Positions 46,508-47,274 of a stretch of DNA of 47,274 bases are shown one piece after another. Numbering within the stretch: the stretch's first letter is position 1; each line of letters starts with the position of its first letter. The notes under the pieces are model-generated. The model was not told where the DNA came from, ran no database searches, and worked only from the letters and a program-made list of their open reading frames with translations. This stretch comes from Fidelibacterota bacterium. Lineage in GTDB: Bacteria > Fidelibacterota > Marinisomatia > Marinisomatales > TCS55. The position numbers and the translations under genes are program-made. The DNA lies in NCBI GenBank assembly GCA_022561485.1, contig JADFRD010000003.1:15115-62388 (forward strand), in the 5' to 3' direction.

Positions 46508-47160
46508 CGCTGCAACTGCTGTGGCAGCCAGAGGTCGAGGAGCGACGCGCCCAAGGCGCCAAGAAAGCCAAACCGGCGGTAGACCTCCGCGGGCTCCATG
46601 CCGTCGATATTCGACAAGAAGTATTCCTTGAGGCTCGTTCGCCCGCAGCGTGCCAGTAGCAGCGGATACAGGAACATGCGGTAGAACTGGTCGAGCGCGA
46701 TCCAGACATTGCGGCACGGTGTGCGCACGATCGACGGAATGTCGATGAAGACTACCTTCGTGCCGATGAACTGCATGTTGTAGGCGCTGGCGTCCTTTAG
46801 GTTAAATCCATGCTTCATCAGCGTCATCTGCACTGAAAGCGTGCATTTAGCTGCGTCAGCCAACATCCGGGCCGTCCACTCATATGGATAGTTAACGAGC
46901 CATAGTTTCTCGTGGTGCACGTAGTGCCGGCCTGGAAGTCCTTCTTGCGCGGATAGAGATTCTTGAACTCTGGGTTCAACAGTTTCCGTGGGTATCAGCA
47001 GTTCATCATCCAAAAGTTGCGCATAGGCAGGAGACCGGAGGAAGGATCTGAGAGTTTCATGACTCTGCCCGTCCAGAGAACGGAATACTCCTTCTGGACC
47101 GTAAATGATGTGTCCAGCAGGGTCTCTAAATGAAGAAGGCTCTCTCCGTAGTTGATTCAT
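46465..47160 (-). pseudogene. NoeA-like methyltransferase-family protein, truncated at its C-terminus
   Basis: The 231-residue reading resembles the N-terminal part of the large SAM methyltransferase/NoeA-related family: SFRDPAGHIIYGPEGVFRSL, NYPYEWTARMLADAAKCT, MTLMKHGFNLKDASAYNMQF, KVVFIDIPSIV and LDQFYRMFLYPLLLARCGRT. Family proteins continue for roughly another 200 residues, including the SAM-binding part, which is missing. The last 14 codons (RFVSDKPIRKMFDG) are the antisense of remnant B, so native sequence stops at about 46508. G+C is far higher than in the rest of the window. The start abuts the previous stop (TAA-ATG). Confidence 0.65.
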
Positions 47161-47274
47161 TTATTCTTCGTTCTCGGTATCTTGCGAATCTTTCCTCCCT
47201 ATGATCTTTAATGCCTTGAGCACTCGGCGAGTAGTCCTTCGGAAGACAAACGACATCCCAAACACAGACCCAGC
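47161..47274 (-). CDS. C-terminal end of an unidentified protein (partial)
   Basis: An open frame of 37 codons enters from the right edge and ends in TAA directly before the next ATG. It reads AGSVFGMSFVFRRTTRRVLK, then ALKIIGRKDSQDTENEE. A basic juxtamembrane stretch followed by an acidic tail would suit the end of a membrane protein, but no family can be named. Tight coupling with the NoeA-like gene suggests one operon, plausibly for surface polysaccharide. Confidence 0.45.
   Translation of the reverse strand, partial: AGSVFGMSFVFRRTTRRVLKALKIIGRKDSQDTENEE

Noticed and set aside
46508..46659. Continuation of the recombinase frame into G+C-rich DNA
   Set aside because: It is the antisense of the methyltransferase gene and shows no recombinase motif.
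46458..46717. Two further minus-strand ORFs of 74-83 codons in the G+C-rich end
   Set aside because: They are alternative frames of the NoeA-like gene with Arg/Ser/Cys-rich content typical of shadow frames in high-G+C DNA.

Overview
The window looks like chromosomal DNA of an AT-rich bacterium of the FCB superphylum type. A member of Candidatus Neomarinimicrobiota (Marinimicrobia/SAR406) or a close relative is my best guess. The reasons are the protein style (a PspC protein with the N-terminal layout usual in Bacteroidetes relatives, RpoB/RpoC of FCB character), gene order and moderate-to-low G+C. No 16S rRNA gene is present, so the placement is inference. The last ~770 bases are much richer in G+C and do not look like the same genome.

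Bases 1-29772 are one almost gap-free, plus-strand translation and transcription supercluster. It holds a tuf tail, rpmG, tRNA-Trp(CCA), secE, nusG, rplK-rplA-rplJ-rplL, rpoB, rpoC, rpsL, rpsG, fusA, a full second tuf, then the merged S10, spc and alpha operons from rpsJ to rplQ (with secY, map, infA and rpoA). Spacing is mostly 0-20 bases, with several 1- and 4-base overlaps. A promoter-like sequence precedes rpsL. A strong intrinsic terminator after rplQ lies inside the signal-peptide codons of the next gene.

Bases 29786-38073 are mixed metabolic and accessory genes: a GHL10-type secreted glycosidase-like protein, a PadR regulator with a PspC-domain membrane protein (minus strand), histidine-degradation genes hutU and hutI split by a ~0.49 kb four-helix-bundle cassette with perfect 12-bp inverted ends, a secreted unknown plus a DUF350 membrane protein, and a Phd/PIN toxin-antitoxin pair with a palindromic operator on its -10 box.

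Bases 38147-43255 hold a fused CTP-dependent lipid-alcohol kinase/DUF92 membrane protein (minus strand), which resembles plant VTE5 and VTE6 joined. Divergent from it is a tight four-gene operon: class IV aminotransferase, sulfotransferase-like P-loop protein, SAM methyltransferase and galactokinase-like GHMP kinase. This operon is the most promising candidate for an undescribed pathway.

Bases 43470-46507 are an accessory zone: a Fic AMPylator with a five-copy iteron array over its start, three long imperfect palindromes, small minus-strand genes (one unknown, one SemiSWEET transporter enclosed by 13-bp inverted repeats) and two tyrosine-recombinase remnants sharing a 36-base block. At 46507/46508 the sequence switches abruptly to G+C-rich DNA carrying a truncated NoeA-like methyltransferase and the tail of an upstream gene. 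This is either a real recombination junction or a chimeric assembly join.
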